A stretch of DNA of 64,000 nt, taken from Macrotis lagotis (taxonomy: Eukaryota > Chordata > Mammalia > Peramelemorphia > Peramelidae). The stretch spans positions 252,718,518 through 252,782,517 of the forward strand of contig NC_133658.1 of NCBI RefSeq assembly GCF_037893015.1, written 5' to 3'. Shown in pieces: positions 1 through 11,889 of this stretch; positions within the stretch are counted from its first letter, which is position 1, and each line of letters starts with the position of its first letter. The notes under the pieces were generated by a model. It worked only from the letters and a program-made list of their open reading frames with translations, did no database searches and was not told where the DNA came from. Made by a program: the position numbers and the translations under genes.

Positions 1-237
1 GCCTTGGAGGGAAAAAGTGACCATGCTTAAATACCAGGAAATTCATTTAACCTTTATATCCCAGTTTTCTAATTTGCTGAATGGAACACTGGCACTAGCT
101 TCCTCTATATCTCATAGAAAATACTAAAGATAGCTGTATTTCCTCTCCCCCATCTCCCCACAGGGGCCTGAAGAAGAGCTTGCTCACACTTAGAGAAACA
201 TAAGGCCAAAGGTCAAGTGACAGCTCCAAAAATACTT

Positions 238-415
238 ACTGGCTATGTATTTGTGGTCAAGTCACTTAACCTCTATCTGCCTCAGTTATCCCATCTGTAA
301 AATGGGTCCAATAATTGCATCTACCCTACAGGGTTGTTGTTGAAGATCAAATAGTATTTGTAAACTTTCTACAAACTTTAAAGTGCCAATGTAAAAACTA
401 GCTACTATTATTATT
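238..415 (+). repeat. MIR/CORE-SINE fragment
   Basis: Contains the MIR 3' signature in order: GGTCAAGTCACTTAACCTC, CATCTGTAAAATGGG, GGGTTGTTGTTGAAGAT, and a tail rich in ATTATTATT. Old and diverged. No MIR-like signal is obvious in 1-237. Confidence 0.8.
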
Positions 416-884
416 CTCCATTTTGATCCAGAAATATCTCTTCCTGTAAATATATAAATACCCTACTTCAATCCACAGCATAACAAAAAGAAACAAGGAA
501 AAGAAAAGAAAAGCCAGTTCCTTGGCTCAGGCTCCAAAATGCCCAGGGTCATCCCTTTAGTGGGGGGAAGGGAGGGTAGGCAGACAGACCTTCCTTTGTC
601 CCCAGCTGGGGGCAGTAAACAGAATGCAGTCAATGCAGGCAGCCACCACCAAGGAGGTCTGGACAGCAGAGGTCCAGTGGCTCCCTTCAGATCTCTAAGG
701 CCTGGCTTTCTGTGCTTTTCCTACCAGATGCTTTGCTGGTGGTAGGAGAGGGGTGGGGAATAGGACAGGTCAGAGGATGAAGAAATGAAAATATTGGCTC
801 TCAACTTTGCCACTAACTCATGATGACTCTGATCAACCCATTTCTCCCCTGATAAACAACAGGATTGGCTTTAGCAGAGGGTGG
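416..884. other. Non-genic stretch, no repeat recognised
   Basis: Presumed PEDS1 intron or 3' region on the minus strand. It has an A-rich stretch near 485-515 and no conserved coding pattern. A 68-codon ORF inside has no recognisable features. Confidence 0.5.
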
Positions 885-1085
885 AGAACCTTTTTCTGCC
901 AAGGGACATTTAGATATTTATAACAACATTTATGGGCCATACAAAATTATTAACCACTACATCTGGTCAAACATTTAATTAATTCACACCTAAAAAGCTC
1001 CTAGATTTATTGAATTTTGAGTCTTGTCTGTGATTGCTATGGAAATGCCAGACCAAATGATTTTGCAGGCCTTATCCTTCCATTC
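885..1085. repeat. Probable hAT-like non-autonomous DNA transposon remnant
   Basis: Reads GTGGAGAACCTTTTTCTGCC, then a GGGCCATACAAAATTATTAA core. This resembles the terminal part of hAT-like elements common in marsupials. The classification is from memory and uncertain. Confidence 0.45.
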
Positions 1086-1851
1086 CCTGCCCCTGGTTTA
1101 GGATCTCTTAAGAAGTCCTTCAAGTCTTAAATAGGTATTGTTCAGCTCTGTTCAGTGCCTCCTGCTCCAGGCACAGGATCTTAAGATTTGGAAGTGCACC
1201 TGGAGCTCTTAGTTGTCAGTTGACCAGTGAAGAAATAGCTACCCCCCCCAAGGAAGTAATTTGCTTAAAGTCATACACAATAATGACATATGATGGGAAC
1301 CCAGATCTTGGGATTCCCAGCCCTGGGTGCCACTGTTTCTAGCCTCTTCTCACTCATCCTCCAGCATGGATTAGTTGAAAAGGACCCTAGTCCAAAGGAG
1401 CCTCATATTAAAATAATGGGAAGATAGAGAGAGAGAGAAGTCTTTAATGGGTAGAGTTTGTTTTCTCCAAATTCCCAATAGGAAAGAACCAAACTATATA
1501 CACCTCTTTAGATTCCCTTATTCTGAGTCCCAGGAAAGGGGGGCAGGAAGAATCGAAGTCTGTGAGCTGCCAAACACATGGCAGAGACTGGAAGACACAG
1601 GGAGAATAAGGAAAGAAGGGAAGACTTCAGGGCTGAAGGAAGAAGAAAAAAATTACCTTGATGCCAGAGACAGAATTGTACATCATCACCCTCTTCTCAA
1701 TCCCATCCTGAATGTGATTGATTAATTTTACTAAAACAGTCCAATTATGCAAATGTAATGTTCAAAAATCTTTCAAGGCTCTCTATTCATTTAAAACAGT
1801 AAAAATGCCAATTTACATTTTAAAAACACTGTAAAATTTACAAAGTACATT

Positions 1852-2016
1852 GTTTTTTTTAGTTTTTTTGCAAGGCAATGGGGTTAAGTGGCTTGCCCAA
1901 GGCCACATGGCTAGGTAATTATTAAGTGTCTGAGGCCGGATTTGAACTCAGGTACTCCTGACTCCAAGGCCAGCGCTCTATCCACTACGCCACCGCCACC
2001 TAGCTGCCTTTTTTTT
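1852..2016 (-). repeat. Short marsupial tRNA-derived SINE, antisense
   Basis: Full-length copy in minus orientation: poly(T), then GCAAGGCAATGGGGTTAAGT, through to CCACCTAGCTGCC. Flanked by the 10 bp target-site duplication AAAGTACATT at 1842-1851 and 2017-2026. Confidence 0.93.
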
Positions 2017-2324
2017 AAAGTACATTTTTAATAATGACATTGAGGTAGGTGATATAGACTCAAACCAAAGTCTTCTGACCACCATACTGGAAGGTTATTT
2101 TTTTAACTACTTCTCATTCATTTAAGTTCTAAAGGATAATACTGATGTGGATATATAAATATTGTTTTCAGAGCACATCTTTTCCTCAGATTGAACTATG
2201 AGCTTTAAGAGAGCAATGACTGCATCTTTTCTACTGTCTCCTCCAGGACAGTGCTGGACCTGCAGCTAATATAAAGATGATTAAATTTTCCAACTGCTAT
2301 ATAGGTGTCAGAGAACATGTTTTT

Positions 2325-2475
2325 GTTTTTTTTAATTCTGGCTCTGACACAAACACTAAATTGCAGTGTTAACTTGGGCAACACATCTCTGATCTCAACT
2401 TCCTCGTCTGTAAAATGAGGGGATGACACTAGATGGCTTCCAGTCCCATTTAGTTTTAAATTCTGTGGTCCCTTG
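2325..2475 (+). repeat. MIR/CORE-SINE
   Basis: TTCTGGCTCTGACAC, then CTCGTCTGTAAAATGAGG, then GATGGCTTCCAGTCCC. Typical sense CORE-SINE order. Confidence 0.75.
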
Positions 2476-3259
2476 AAAGAGTTAGGAGCATTGGAATGGA
2501 CTTCTGACCTAGTTGGGAGAGATTATTGACTTAAGTCTTACTAAGCAGACCTGGGGCTGTGCTTCAATACAGGTAGATAAAACTGCGAAGGTTCTGCAGG
2601 GCTCTGGCCCAATGCTGGGAGAGAGGCCAAGTCAGGGTGAACCTCACCAGATAGGCCTCTCCCTGTGCCAAACCCTCTGGGAGATGGCCAGGGGCCAGGG
2701 CCCTGCTTCTGCATGAGGCTGCCCAGTGTAAAACTTTCATTATCTGACTATTTAAATCATACTCATTAACGAGAATCTCTGGAGGCCTAGTGGAACACTT
2801 CAATTCATAAAGATCTTCCTTTCCTGGTCCTGGAGAGTAGGTGCTCTCTTCTTATCCACATAAAAAAGAAGAGGGGAGATTACAAGGAGAGGAAGATAGG
2901 TGCCTTTGAATTCAAATACTGTCTACCACAGTCAACTTCCTCTCCAGACCTCCACAATCCAGATTAGTCTTCATTGGGTTCAGGCTGTACCACTCTTTCA
3001 GGTTTGCTTCCCTGATTCCATGGCTTTCCCCAGCCCATCAAAAAGTATCTTTGTGGCAGTTACACTATGTAATCAGAACAATTTAGGGACTTCAGAGGGC
3101 AGTTGTGTGTGTGGAGGGGAGGAGAGGGTTGAGGGAGAAGGGATTGGGAAAGGTAATCTATTGAGACTCCAAGCTGCTGAATACAGGCAATACTCAATTC
3201 CCCGCCCATCTTCAACCAAAGCTCTGTGGCAGAGGAAAAAACTACAAAACAAAAAAAAA

Positions 3260-3405
3260 CAATCTTGGATTAGAAGTCAAATGACAGTGGTTTAAAGTCC
3301 TTACAGAATAACCTTCAGCAAGTCAATTAGACTGCTCCAAGCCTCAGTTCTCTCATCTGTGAAATAGGGATAACAATATTTATTTACACGACTACTTCAC
3401 TATCA
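3260..3405 (+). repeat. MIR fragment
   Basis: TTGGATTAGAAGTCAAATGA, then CAGTTCTCTCATCTGTGAAA, then an AT-rich tail. Confidence 0.65.
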
Positions 3406-3595
3406 CTTCCAGTGATAATGTTGTATCATTGAAAAACACTATGGAATAATGAGAAATTTTTTATTACCAAGAAAATACTTAGCCAGGCCTCTTTTTTCCA
3501 TCAGTGACTGATTGGGCAGAGAACAGATTGTAGGTGGAATTTTTTAGCTGCAAGGGTTTTGTTTAAATTAATCTAGTTCCATGGCCTCTGCAGCT

Positions 3596-3705
3596 CATCT
3601 AGTCCTCCCCCCCACCTTCACTTTACAAATGAGGAAATGGGCTCAGAATAGGGAAGAGACTTGCTGATCTCACCCAGGGTTAGTGGCAGGGCCAGGACCA
3701 GAAGC
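3596..3705 (-). repeat. CORE-SINE fragment, antisense
   Basis: CATCTAGTCCTCC, then TTTACAAATGAGGAAATGGG, then GACTTGC and AAGCCAGGTCT. This is the minus-orientation MIR-type order. Confidence 0.65.
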
Positions 3706-3894
3706 CAGGTCTACCCATGCACTTGGGGCACTTTTGAGTCCTGCCATCTCCACCTACAGTCTTGTATGGGCAGTTAAACACTATGCAGTATAAAATTTAG
3801 ATCTGCTGCCAGTGGTTGGGATGTGACTCTACTTGCCCCAAAAGAAGCAATGTAGAAGCACAGACAAAAGTTTGAGCCCTTGTATGTCATGAGA

Positions 3895-4240
3895 TGACCT
3901 GAAGCCCAGTTCTTACCATTTACTAATCATGTAATCCTGGGCAAATCATTTCAACTCTGGGCCTTAGTTTCTTTACCTTTTATATGGGACAATGATATTT
4001 ATGGTACCTATTTCATAGGGTTGTTATGAGATTTGTTGAAGCAATTATAGAAATGTGAAGGGGCAGACTTGAGAAAAGGAAAGGACATATAGTATTGTAC
4101 AGGCAAAAGAACCCTGGACTTGCTATGTAACCTAGCTCTTTTGGGGGCTTCAGTTTCTCATCCTATAAAATGGGGATTAAAGACCTCTATGCCACCTCCT
4201 TCATCAGTTTGTTATGAAGAATACATTGTAAATCTGGAAG
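3895..4240 (+). repeat. Two consecutive MIR/CORE-SINE fragments
   Basis: The first (about 3895-4062) has AATCCTGGGCAAATCATTTC and CATAGGGTTGTTATGAG. The second (about 4085-4240) has CTTCAGTTTCTCATCC and TATAAAATGGGGATTAAAGA. Confidence 0.65.
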
Positions 4241-4469
4241 CCCCATAGGAATGGGAGTTGTTATATATAATAAAACTAGAAATACCCTTAGTAATGGCAA
4301 GATTTTTTTTTACATTTGAGGAACATAACTCTTCCCCAACCAGGTCTCAACAAATTTCCACCCCCAGGAAAAAATATTTGAGTCTCTCAGGGGAAAAGGT
4401 AGACGACTGTAAAGGTCCCTGCCAGCTCCACATTGATCAGCCTCATGGCCCCTTGACCCAACAAAGCTG

Positions 4470-5185
4470 AATGAGTTCCTCAGCCTCACGTCAAGCTCAT
4501 CATCATTCCTTAGCTTTGGTATCGCACCTCTGCTTGGCTGAGAGCCCAGACTCTGAGAGGTGCCTGGTTCCAGAGTGAGATGGACTTATTATTGAGTCCT
4601 GTGACTCTTCTTTGGAGAGGAGAGACCTGCCTCCCCCCACATTCAGCCTAATGCTAGTAGCTACTCAGATAAGGCTTGACAATTCACTGATAATATTGTT
4701 TGAACAGGCCCTAATCAATCAGAATAGCAGCCCTGAGATTCTGTGTCAACACTGCCTAGAAATTAATGATAGGCCACTTAAAAACAGAAACCATAAAGTC
4801 AATCAGGGAGCATAGGCTGGGACAGACTGGAACAGGGTGGTCATGGGCCCTCAAAGGTTAATAATGGGACTTCCAAATGATCCGGGTCTTCCCCCTGCCA
4901 CTGCTCTTTCTCCTAAAGCCTAGGCATAGGTCCCAGCAGCTTAAATTAGTCGGATTACGTGGTATCGGCTTAGGCTGACAAGAAGCTTTTTAATGGGATT
5001 GGGAAGGCCAGAGCTCAATGGCCACAGAACAACTGCTTCAAAAGAGAGGCTGGCTCATGGTACTTTATGCTTTTGGACCCTTTGAGGAGAAGCAAACAGC
5101 TGACTCCAGAGTTGTAAGCCAGGAGGTTTAAATATTACCAGAGCTGCCAAAATCTACCTGAATCCAAAACCTCAGCATGTGAAAG
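4470..5185. other. Repeat-poor non-coding stretch
   Basis: About 700 bp with no recognisable interspersed repeat and no coding signature. It includes a fairly GC-balanced segment near 4920-5060. Repeat-poor islands in an otherwise repeat-dense intron are candidates for regulatory DNA, but no specific site can be assigned. Confidence 0.4.
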
Positions 5186-5189
5186 AGAA

Positions 5190-5380
5190 AAAAAAATGCT
5201 GGGCTTGTAATCAGAAAACTCTTATCCTGACTCTAGCATTAACATTAAACTGTGAATTGGGGAAATTAATTTCCTCTCTGGGCCTCAGTGTCTTCCTCTG
5301 CTCAATAAAGGAGAGGAGCCAGAGGAGGAGCTTTATCTAAGATTCCTTCCAGTTCTGACATTCTAGGATTCTAAAACCTC
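5190..5380 (+). repeat. CORE-SINE, long form
   Basis: CTGGGCTTGTAATCAGAAAA start, TCTCTGGGCCTCAGTGTCTT middle, CTTCCAGTTCTGACATTCTA end. Confidence 0.7.
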
Positions 5381-5656
5381 AGAATTTGCATAGAGAAGCT
5401 AACAGTTTGAGAGAATTTTTTTGATGGCTGGTTAAAAAAAAAATCTTCCAGAAGATTCCCATGCAGACAGCTTAATCCCCAAACAATAATAATTCAGATT
5501 TATATGAGATCATAAACCCAGAGTGACCTGGAGGTCACCTGGTTTAACCCCATCATTTTACAATGAAGAAACTGGGGTCAGATGTCTGGGGGGGTTTACC
5601 CCCAGACCCTATGACACTGATTCCAGCATTCTCTCCACTGTACCAAGCTGTTATAT

Positions 5657-5701
<45 letters not shown>
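5657..5701. repeat. (TC)n-(AC)n microsatellite
   Basis: About 13 TC units run directly into about 10 AC units. It lies at the edge of an antisense CORE-SINE remnant (about 5510-5640). Confidence 0.95.
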
Positions 5702-6274
5702 CTCCCTCATGAGTTAGGAGGTACAACTATAGGTCAGCACACTAAGAGGAAATAAAAGTGTGTGCCTAAGGTTATATAGCTCTTAAGTGCCTGGGTTGTA
5801 ACTTGAACTAGTCTTCTGACTCTAAGACCAGTTTTTTTTTTTGGTTTATTTTAACAAGTCAGTCTGGTGTTGCAGGCAGACCACAGGAGCATGTATCCAT
5901 GTAAATCATTACAACCAAAGTTTAGGAAGTGCTCCAGAAAGGAGGTGGTGCCGGCTCCCCTGACTTGTCTTTGACTTCTCCCCTACAAAGAGAGGTCTTT
6001 TAAGTCATCTCAGGATTAAGAATCTAGAATCCCCTAGAGGTAACAGAGGCAGCTCTCAGTGTTCCCAGGGTTCATTCTCTGCTGTCAACTGGGGAGCAAA
6101 GACTGCTGGGGCAGCTCTAAGATGCCTGCAGAGATGTTTGGACATGTTAAGGCCTGGAAGGACCTTCCCTCATTCCATTCTTTGGAATCCTTAATGCATA
6201 AGAGTGCTAAATTCACAATGACCACAAGACAGTGATGGATGATCATAGGATCATAAAAATTAAGAGATCGAATA

Positions 6275-6425
6275 GATCTAAATTAATTCAATAAACATTA
6301 AATGCATATTATATACCAGACATTATGGGGATATGAAAAGATAGTCCTTACCCTGGAGAAGTTTACAATCTAAATGAAGAGACAAGTTCAGACAAATGTA
6401 TACAATGCAAGTTGTATTTTGGAGA
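6275..6425 (-). repeat. L2 3'-end fragment, antisense
   Basis: TTCAATAAACATTAAATGCA, then TATACCAGACATTATGGGGA, then GGAGAAGTTTACAATCTAAA. This is the reverse complement of the L2 3' terminus. Confidence 0.6.
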
Positions 6426-6664
6426 ATGACATAGCAATACCACTATTAGGTCTGTATCCCAAATAAATTAAAGAAAAAGGAAAAGGAGTCATTGAGAGAA
6501 ATGATTATTAATAGCCAATGTCTTGGGGAGATTCAAAGGTCTCCCCTTTTTCTAAAATTCCTCATTTTAAAAAGTTCAGTTTTCTTGAAGGAAATTACTG
6601 GTAATGAGACTGCATAAATTCTCTTCAAATGTGATCAGATCCCACCCAAGCTTGCAGGCAATTT

Positions 6665-7510
6665 ATTTTCCCTGGTTTTTTAATTGTATTTTTCTAACAT
6701 GTAAAGATAGTTTTTAACATTCAACATTCATTTTGTAAGATTTTGTGTCTGGTATTTTTCTACTTCCCATCCCCTTCCTGATGACAAGTAATCTGATATA
6801 AATTGTACATTTACAATCATGTTAAACATATTTCCATATTAGTCATGTTGTAGAAGAATCAGGACAAAAGTGAAAACCATGAGAAAGAAAAATCAAATTT
6901 TAAAAAGTTAAAGTTAGGGACAGCTAGGTGGTGCCATGGTTAGAGCACCAACCCTGGAGACTGAGTTCAAATCCCACCTCAGATACTAAATAATTACCTA
7001 GCTGTGTGACCAAGGGCAAATCACTTAACCCTACTGCTTTGCCAAAAAAAAAAAAAGTAAAAATTGTATGCTTTGATCTGCATTCAGATTCTTTCTTTGG
7101 ATGTAGATGGCATTTTCCAACACATATCTTTTAGAATTCTTTGATGACTATACTGTTGAGAAAAGTTAAGCCTATCATAGTTGATCATCATACAATGTTG
7201 CTGTTACTATGTACAATGTTCTCCTGATTTTGCTCATTCACTCAGCATTGGTTCATGTGTCTTTCCAGATTTTTCTGAAATCTACTAGAGCTCCTGATTT
7301 CTTACAAAACAATATTACTCCATCACATTCATGTACCACAATTTATTCAGCTATTTCCCAATTGAAGGGCATCCCCTCAATTCCTAATTCTTTTCCACTA
7401 CAAAAAAGAGCTACTGTAAATTTTTGGTACATGAACTCTTTGGGATACAATCCCAAAGTATTGTTGGATCAAAAGGTATACATAGGCTTATAGCCCTTTG
7501 GGCACAGTTC
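6665..7510 (-). repeat. L1 3' end, antisense, interrupted by a SINE
   Basis: Minus-oriented L1 3' region. On the minus strand it reads CAAAGGGCTATAA, TTTGATCCAACAATAC and GGGATACCC-type L1 3' sequence, ending in the typical A/T-rich terminus near 6665. The element is split by a SINE at 6917-7056. A 94-codon plus-strand ORF here is a repeat artefact. Confidence 0.8.
6917..7056 (+). repeat. Short marsupial SINE nested in L1
   Basis: GGGACAGCTAGGTGGTGCCA start, GAGTTCAAATCCCACCTCAG B-box region, poly(A) tail. Inserted in the antisense L1 at 6665-7510. Confidence 0.9.
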
Positions 7511-7514
7511 TGGT

Positions 7515-8330
7515 AAGGAATTTAATCTAAATGGAAAAGCCTGTTGTAATCAACTCAAGCTTGGGGAGATAGATCTTTTTAATCTTAGATAGCCCCAGGT
7601 TGAAGATGGTCTGAAGAGATAATTTTTCTCTGCAAGGGTCATTCTTGGTCCCTCATTGAACACCAGAGTTACATAGAACCAGAGTTTGAATCCTGATTTT
7701 GCCACTTAGTACCTTTGAAAAATAATTACCCGTGAAATGAATTTGGACTCTATGATTCTATGACTGAGAGGATCTAAGCCAAAAATCACACATCTGTTTA
7801 ATGACAAAATCTCCTACTATTTACTCAGAAGTTGTTGTGAGAAGATATATTAGGGTTTAGGGACTAGTTTTCTTTCTTAAGGAACATCCCTTAAACCCAA
7901 ATCACACTGGCTCTCCTAGATTAGCCAATAATAGGTCCCATGCCAGGCCCAGCTTGGTCATTGTTTGGGTCCCTATTGGCACAGAATTAAGGCAAATAGC
8001 AATTGTTTCTGTTTTAGGTCAAGAAACTTTGTAGGTCAGTCTTGCCCTCCCAAATTGATTTTTATTTTGACTATGTAAATCTCATTTCTTTCTTAACTAG
8101 TACTGAAATGACATTGCCTCAAAGTGAGACCTGCCTGTTAAAGAACTTAGTTTAAAAAGGCAAAGGCCTCCCATTGCATCCAGGGCCATCCCCAGTAGTC
8201 AAACTGCCTATATTTGGTCACTGGACTCAAATGGCTCTGAAATCCAATTCACTTGCATATCATGGAATCACCTCTTATGTCATAATCCTGTTAGAGAACA
8301 AAAGAACAAAAAGATAAACAACTGTTTTCA
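7515..8330. other. Mostly unassigned non-coding sequence
   Basis: No clear repeat or coding structure. Weak CORE-SINE-like bits (CACTTAGTACC, GACTCTATGATTCTATGA) occur near 7690-7770. Presumed PEDS1 intron 2. Confidence 0.4.
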
Positions 8331-8344
8331 AGATTATATAAACT

Positions 8345-9120
8345 GTGAATCTTCCAATGTTGGAAGGGATGTGGGAAATTTGGGACACTAATGCATTGGT
8401 GGTAGTACTGTGAAGTTATCCAACCTTTCCAGAGAGCAATTTGGAATTACACCCAAAGGGCAATAAAAATGTGCATACCCTTTGACCCAGCAATGCCACT
8501 ACGGGGTCTATACACTGAAGAGATGATGAAAAATGATTTAAAAACATCACTTGCAAAAAAATATTCATAGCACCCCTGTTTGTGGCGGCAAAGAATTGGA
8601 AATTAAGTGAATGTCCTTCAATTGGGGAATGGCTTAACAAACTGTGGTATATGTATGTCATGGAACACTAATTAGAAACCAGGAAGGATGGGAATTCAGG
8701 AAAGCCTGGAGGGATTTGCATGAACTGATGCTGAGGAGATAAGCAGAACCAGAAAAACACTGTACACCCTAACACAACATGGGCTAGCTCATTCCATCAG
8801 TGCAACAATCAGGGACAATTTGGGACTATCTGTGATGGAGAATACCATCTGTATCCAGAGAAAGAATTGTGGAGTTTGAACAAAGACCAAAGACTATAAC
8901 CTTTAATTTAGGGGAAAAAAACATTATCTTATGAAATTTTGCTCTCTCTTAGACTTTATTTTTCTTCCTTAAGGACAGGATTTCTTTCTCATCACATTCA
9001 ACTGAGATCAATGTATAGCATGGAAACAATGTAAAGACCAACAGAATGCCTTCTGTGGGGGGTGGGGGGAGGGAAGCAAAATGAGGGGGAAAAATTGTAA
9101 AACTCAACTAAAATCTTTCT
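8345..9120 (+). repeat. L1 3' end, sense (donor-side L1)
   Basis: Contains ATACCCTTTGACCCAGCAAT, AAGAATTGGAAATTAAGTGA, CAATTGGGGAATGGC and a 3' G-rich tract (about 9055-9075), ending TAAAATCTTTCTTTAAAG. It abuts the left arm of the inverted duplication. Its 3' terminus matches the L1 at 44,573-45,034 better than a second antisense L1 (37,637-38,112) does, which matters for how the duplication formed. Confidence 0.85.
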
Positions 9121-9133
9121 TTAAAGAAAAAGG

Positions 9134-9278
9134 AGGGGCAGCTAGGTGGCGCAGTGGGATACAGCACTGGCCCTAGAGTCAAGAGGACCTGAGTTCAAAT
9201 CTAGCCTCAGACAATAATTAGCTCGCTCTGTGGCCCTAGGCAAGCCACTTAACCCCATTGCCTTGCAAAAAAAAAAAA
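9134..9278 (+). repeat. Short SINE present only at the left arm's outer edge
   Basis: GGGGCAGCTAGGTGGCGCAG start, GAGTTCAAATCTAGCCTCAG B-box, GCC TTGCAAAA tail. The inverted copy at 44,548-44,575 lacks it and runs straight from GAAGTAAGAACATTG into the L1 end, so this insertion postdates the duplication. Confidence 0.9.
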
Positions 9279-11263
9279 TTGAGCAGAAGTAAGAACATTG
9301 TATATAGTAATAGTAATCCTTTGCAGCATTGTACATCTATGAAAGACATGACTATTCTGATCAAACAAGACAGTTCCAAAGGATCCATGATGAAAAATAT
9401 TAGAGAAAAGAATTGAGGAACTCATATTTATAAATATAAGACTACTAAATATAAGGATACCTTTTTTTTTACTTTATGTTTCTTGCTTTTTATTATTACT
9501 TTTTGAAGCATGGCTGATAGGGAAATGTTTTGTATGACTTCTTCCCATTTATAATTGGGACAGCACACTGTTTGCCATCTCAGTGCCATCTCAAGTGGGG
9601 AAGGGACAGGAGCAGGAGAGAGGGAAAGAGTTTGGAATTCACTTTTTAAATGTCTTAAAAAAATAAATATGTAAAGAAAAAACAGGAAAAAAAGGAAGCT
9701 GTATAAAATAAATAGGCAATAATTTTAAAATAATAGATGTAGAAAGGAATATAGATTTCTGTCATTGACAGAAAAAGAAATTGAGACTCAGAGAAAATAA
9801 CTGGCTTGCTTGAATATTATAAAGGAATGGTAAATAGCAGCCTCAGGACTACAGAAGCTTGGTCTTCTACTCGGGTTGGAAATTCCTACCTGCTACTGCC
9901 CAAGTGACTTATCCAAATGAGAAGTCTTTTTTGAAATATTCTAAACAACCACAATGCCTGTTTTACTGGGCCTACAGAACGAGAGGGCCAGAACCTTGAT
10001 CTAGTTATCCAGGTCCCCAGGTCATAAACTCAATCAGAACAATGCAGTTAAAGAGAAAACAACCTCTTCCCAGCCCCACACCAAACATTTCATCCTCACC
10101 TAGTGTGTTTCCAACACAGCACCCAAGCCTAATTAAGCTAGTCTAACTGCAGGAGCAGTCCTATCATCTCCCTTAAAAGAAGAGAGGGAGTCAGGAAGTG
10201 CTTTAACACAAAGCCTCCCTCTTTCCCCAGGCTGGTCTCTGGACTCCTTGAGTCCTGCTAATTCTTCTACAATGACTCCACATTTCACCCTTCCTTTAGA
10301 ACCCACTATCACAACCCTGGTCCTCATGATCACATAGCTGGAGAAATGCAAAAGCCTTCTGATGGTTTTTTTTATTCTGATTCCTTTTTAGCCTACAAGA
10401 TAGAACTTCCTAATAGAATGCTCACCAGTCTGAAAGTTGGAAGGAACTTTTGCTGGCACCAAAGGGAAGTGTTTGAAATTGCAAAGTAGCAGAAATTTGA
10501 ACCCAGATTCTTAGACTCTTAATCCAGTCTCTTTCCTCTCTAATATATTGACACTACTTTTCCAATCAATACATACATAACTAAAAGTAGGAGTCTGACT
10601 CTCCCTCATCCTCAAACTGCCAGACCTGAATTTGAGCCTGGTCACTCTCTAGGACTTGGGTGCTAGATGCCCAAATTACCAGAATTTCATCTTTTTCTCC
10701 TCCTCTTCCTCACATGAAACAACTTGAATTTAAAAGAGGATCTAGATTGATAAAAGCAAAAAAGCCCAAATTCAGAAATAATCTGAGACTAAAATTAATC
10801 AGAGAGATTGAGAACTCCCAGGACAGTTTTTCTTAACCCATTTTACCCATATAAAGATCTTAGGTTCTTGGCTCCTGTGTTGGACCAGGACATGAGCCTT
10901 TTGCTTGATCACAATACAAAATTTAGGAAAGTATTTCATGTTATATCATTCCTGAGGGATAAATGAATGCAATCTCTCTCAAAAAGAAGGTGCAGAGGTA
11001 CACTGATTTGTTCAGGGTCACACATTAAGTAACAGGGATAAAAGTCACAGCCAGGATCTATGACAAAACCAGGGTTCTTTTTACCACACATCTATCCTTA
11101 GATGAGCATGCTTCTCCACCCCCTTCCTTGGTCATCTTTCCCAAGAAAATCACTTGATCCAGTATCCAGTTTCATAGGTAAACAGGTCAAGCAGATTGAA
11201 ATCACAGATACTTCCCCCCTCTCAGGCCACAAAACATCCTGATTTCTTCACATACTCACATAC

Positions 11264-11379
11264 TCCCAGCAGCACCAGGTGAGTGTGCTCCAGACTAGCA
11301 AGCCGAAGAAGATGGCACAGATTGAAGGCGATGAGGGAGAAGCAGAGGATCACACAGCACCATTCCTGGAGCCTCTTGC
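11264..11379 (-). CDS. PEDS1: PEDS1 exon 2 (partial gene): plasmanylethanolamine desaturase
   Basis: Second coding exon of PEDS1 (TMEM189), the ER-membrane enzyme that introduces the vinyl-ether double bond when plasmalogens are made. On the minus strand the acceptor is a C17 tract plus CAG at 11,380-11,382. Two nucleotides complete a split Gly codon from exon 1, followed by KRLQEWCCVILCFSLIAFNL and then a hydrophobic run ending ...LVLLG. This matches the known KRLQEWCSVILCFSLIAHNL region at the start of the first membrane segment. Two donors are possible: GTATGT after 11,264 (phase 0, chosen because the family continues V-V-A-G) or GTGAGT after 11,260. Within the membrane segment this protein has F for H, C for V and R for L relative to the human sequence as I recall it. 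The catalytic histidine exons are not in view. An identical exon lies inverted at 42,496-42,611. Confidence 0.93.
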
Positions 11380-11381
11380 CT

Positions 11382-11398
11382 GGGGGGGGGGGGGGGGG
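11382..11398 (+). repeat. G17 homopolymer at the exon 2 acceptor
   Basis: Seventeen consecutive G on the plus strand, i.e. C17 in the PEDS1 pre-mRNA, directly forming the polypyrimidine tract of the exon 2 3' splice site. The inverted copy has C18 (42,476-42,493). Confidence 0.97.
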
Positions 11399-11889
11399 CA
11401 CAGAGAAGAAGTTTTTACTTAGAGTGAAGTATTCACATCAGAGACACAGACCTGATAGGGGAAGATTGACAGATGGGACCTCAGCCAGTACCCTTCCCCC
11501 TCCAGATTTTGGTTATCCCTTAAGTCCAAGGGAGGACTTTTGGCAGGCTTTGTCTGCTAGGAGTTGAGTGGGGTGCATCATAGCTCCTGGAGGCTGGAAC
11601 AGAACTGGGTGTTCTATGGAGAGGTCAGATCAAGAAAGAAATCACTGTCCTTTCCACATTGCCCCAAAAGTAAAAAATAACACAGGACTTGCTTAACAGG
11701 CCTAGGTTTGACACTTGGCTCTGATATTTGCCAGCTGGGTAACTTCCCTTGGACAAGTCACTTTCTGAGCCTCAGTTTCTGCAACAGAAAAGTCAGGTTA
11801 CTAGCAGGTCACTTACTTCAGAGGGTTGTATTCTTATAAATTTTAAAGAGTTCAAGAGCTAGGACAATCCTAGGAGACCTGCTAGGGAC

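Noticed and set aside
8345..9120. L1 3' end considered part of the inverted duplication proper
   Set aside because: Its 5' extent and flank differ from L1-B. Homology to the right side is limited to L1 sequence, so it marks the recombination boundary rather than the duplicated block.
10133..10351. 72-codon ORF (starting MHFSSYV) found identically at 43,516-43,734
   Set aside because: It looked conserved only because both copies lie in the recent inverted duplication. It has no domain, it overlaps intron sequence, and whole-arm identity explains the match.
1..11250. Search for PEDS1 exon 3 (catalytic region)
   Set aside because: I read the plus strand for the reverse complement of the conserved GLVHWGAD and EHHIDPTAI coding regions and saw nothing. 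The exon is presumably beyond the left edge; a translated search would settle it.
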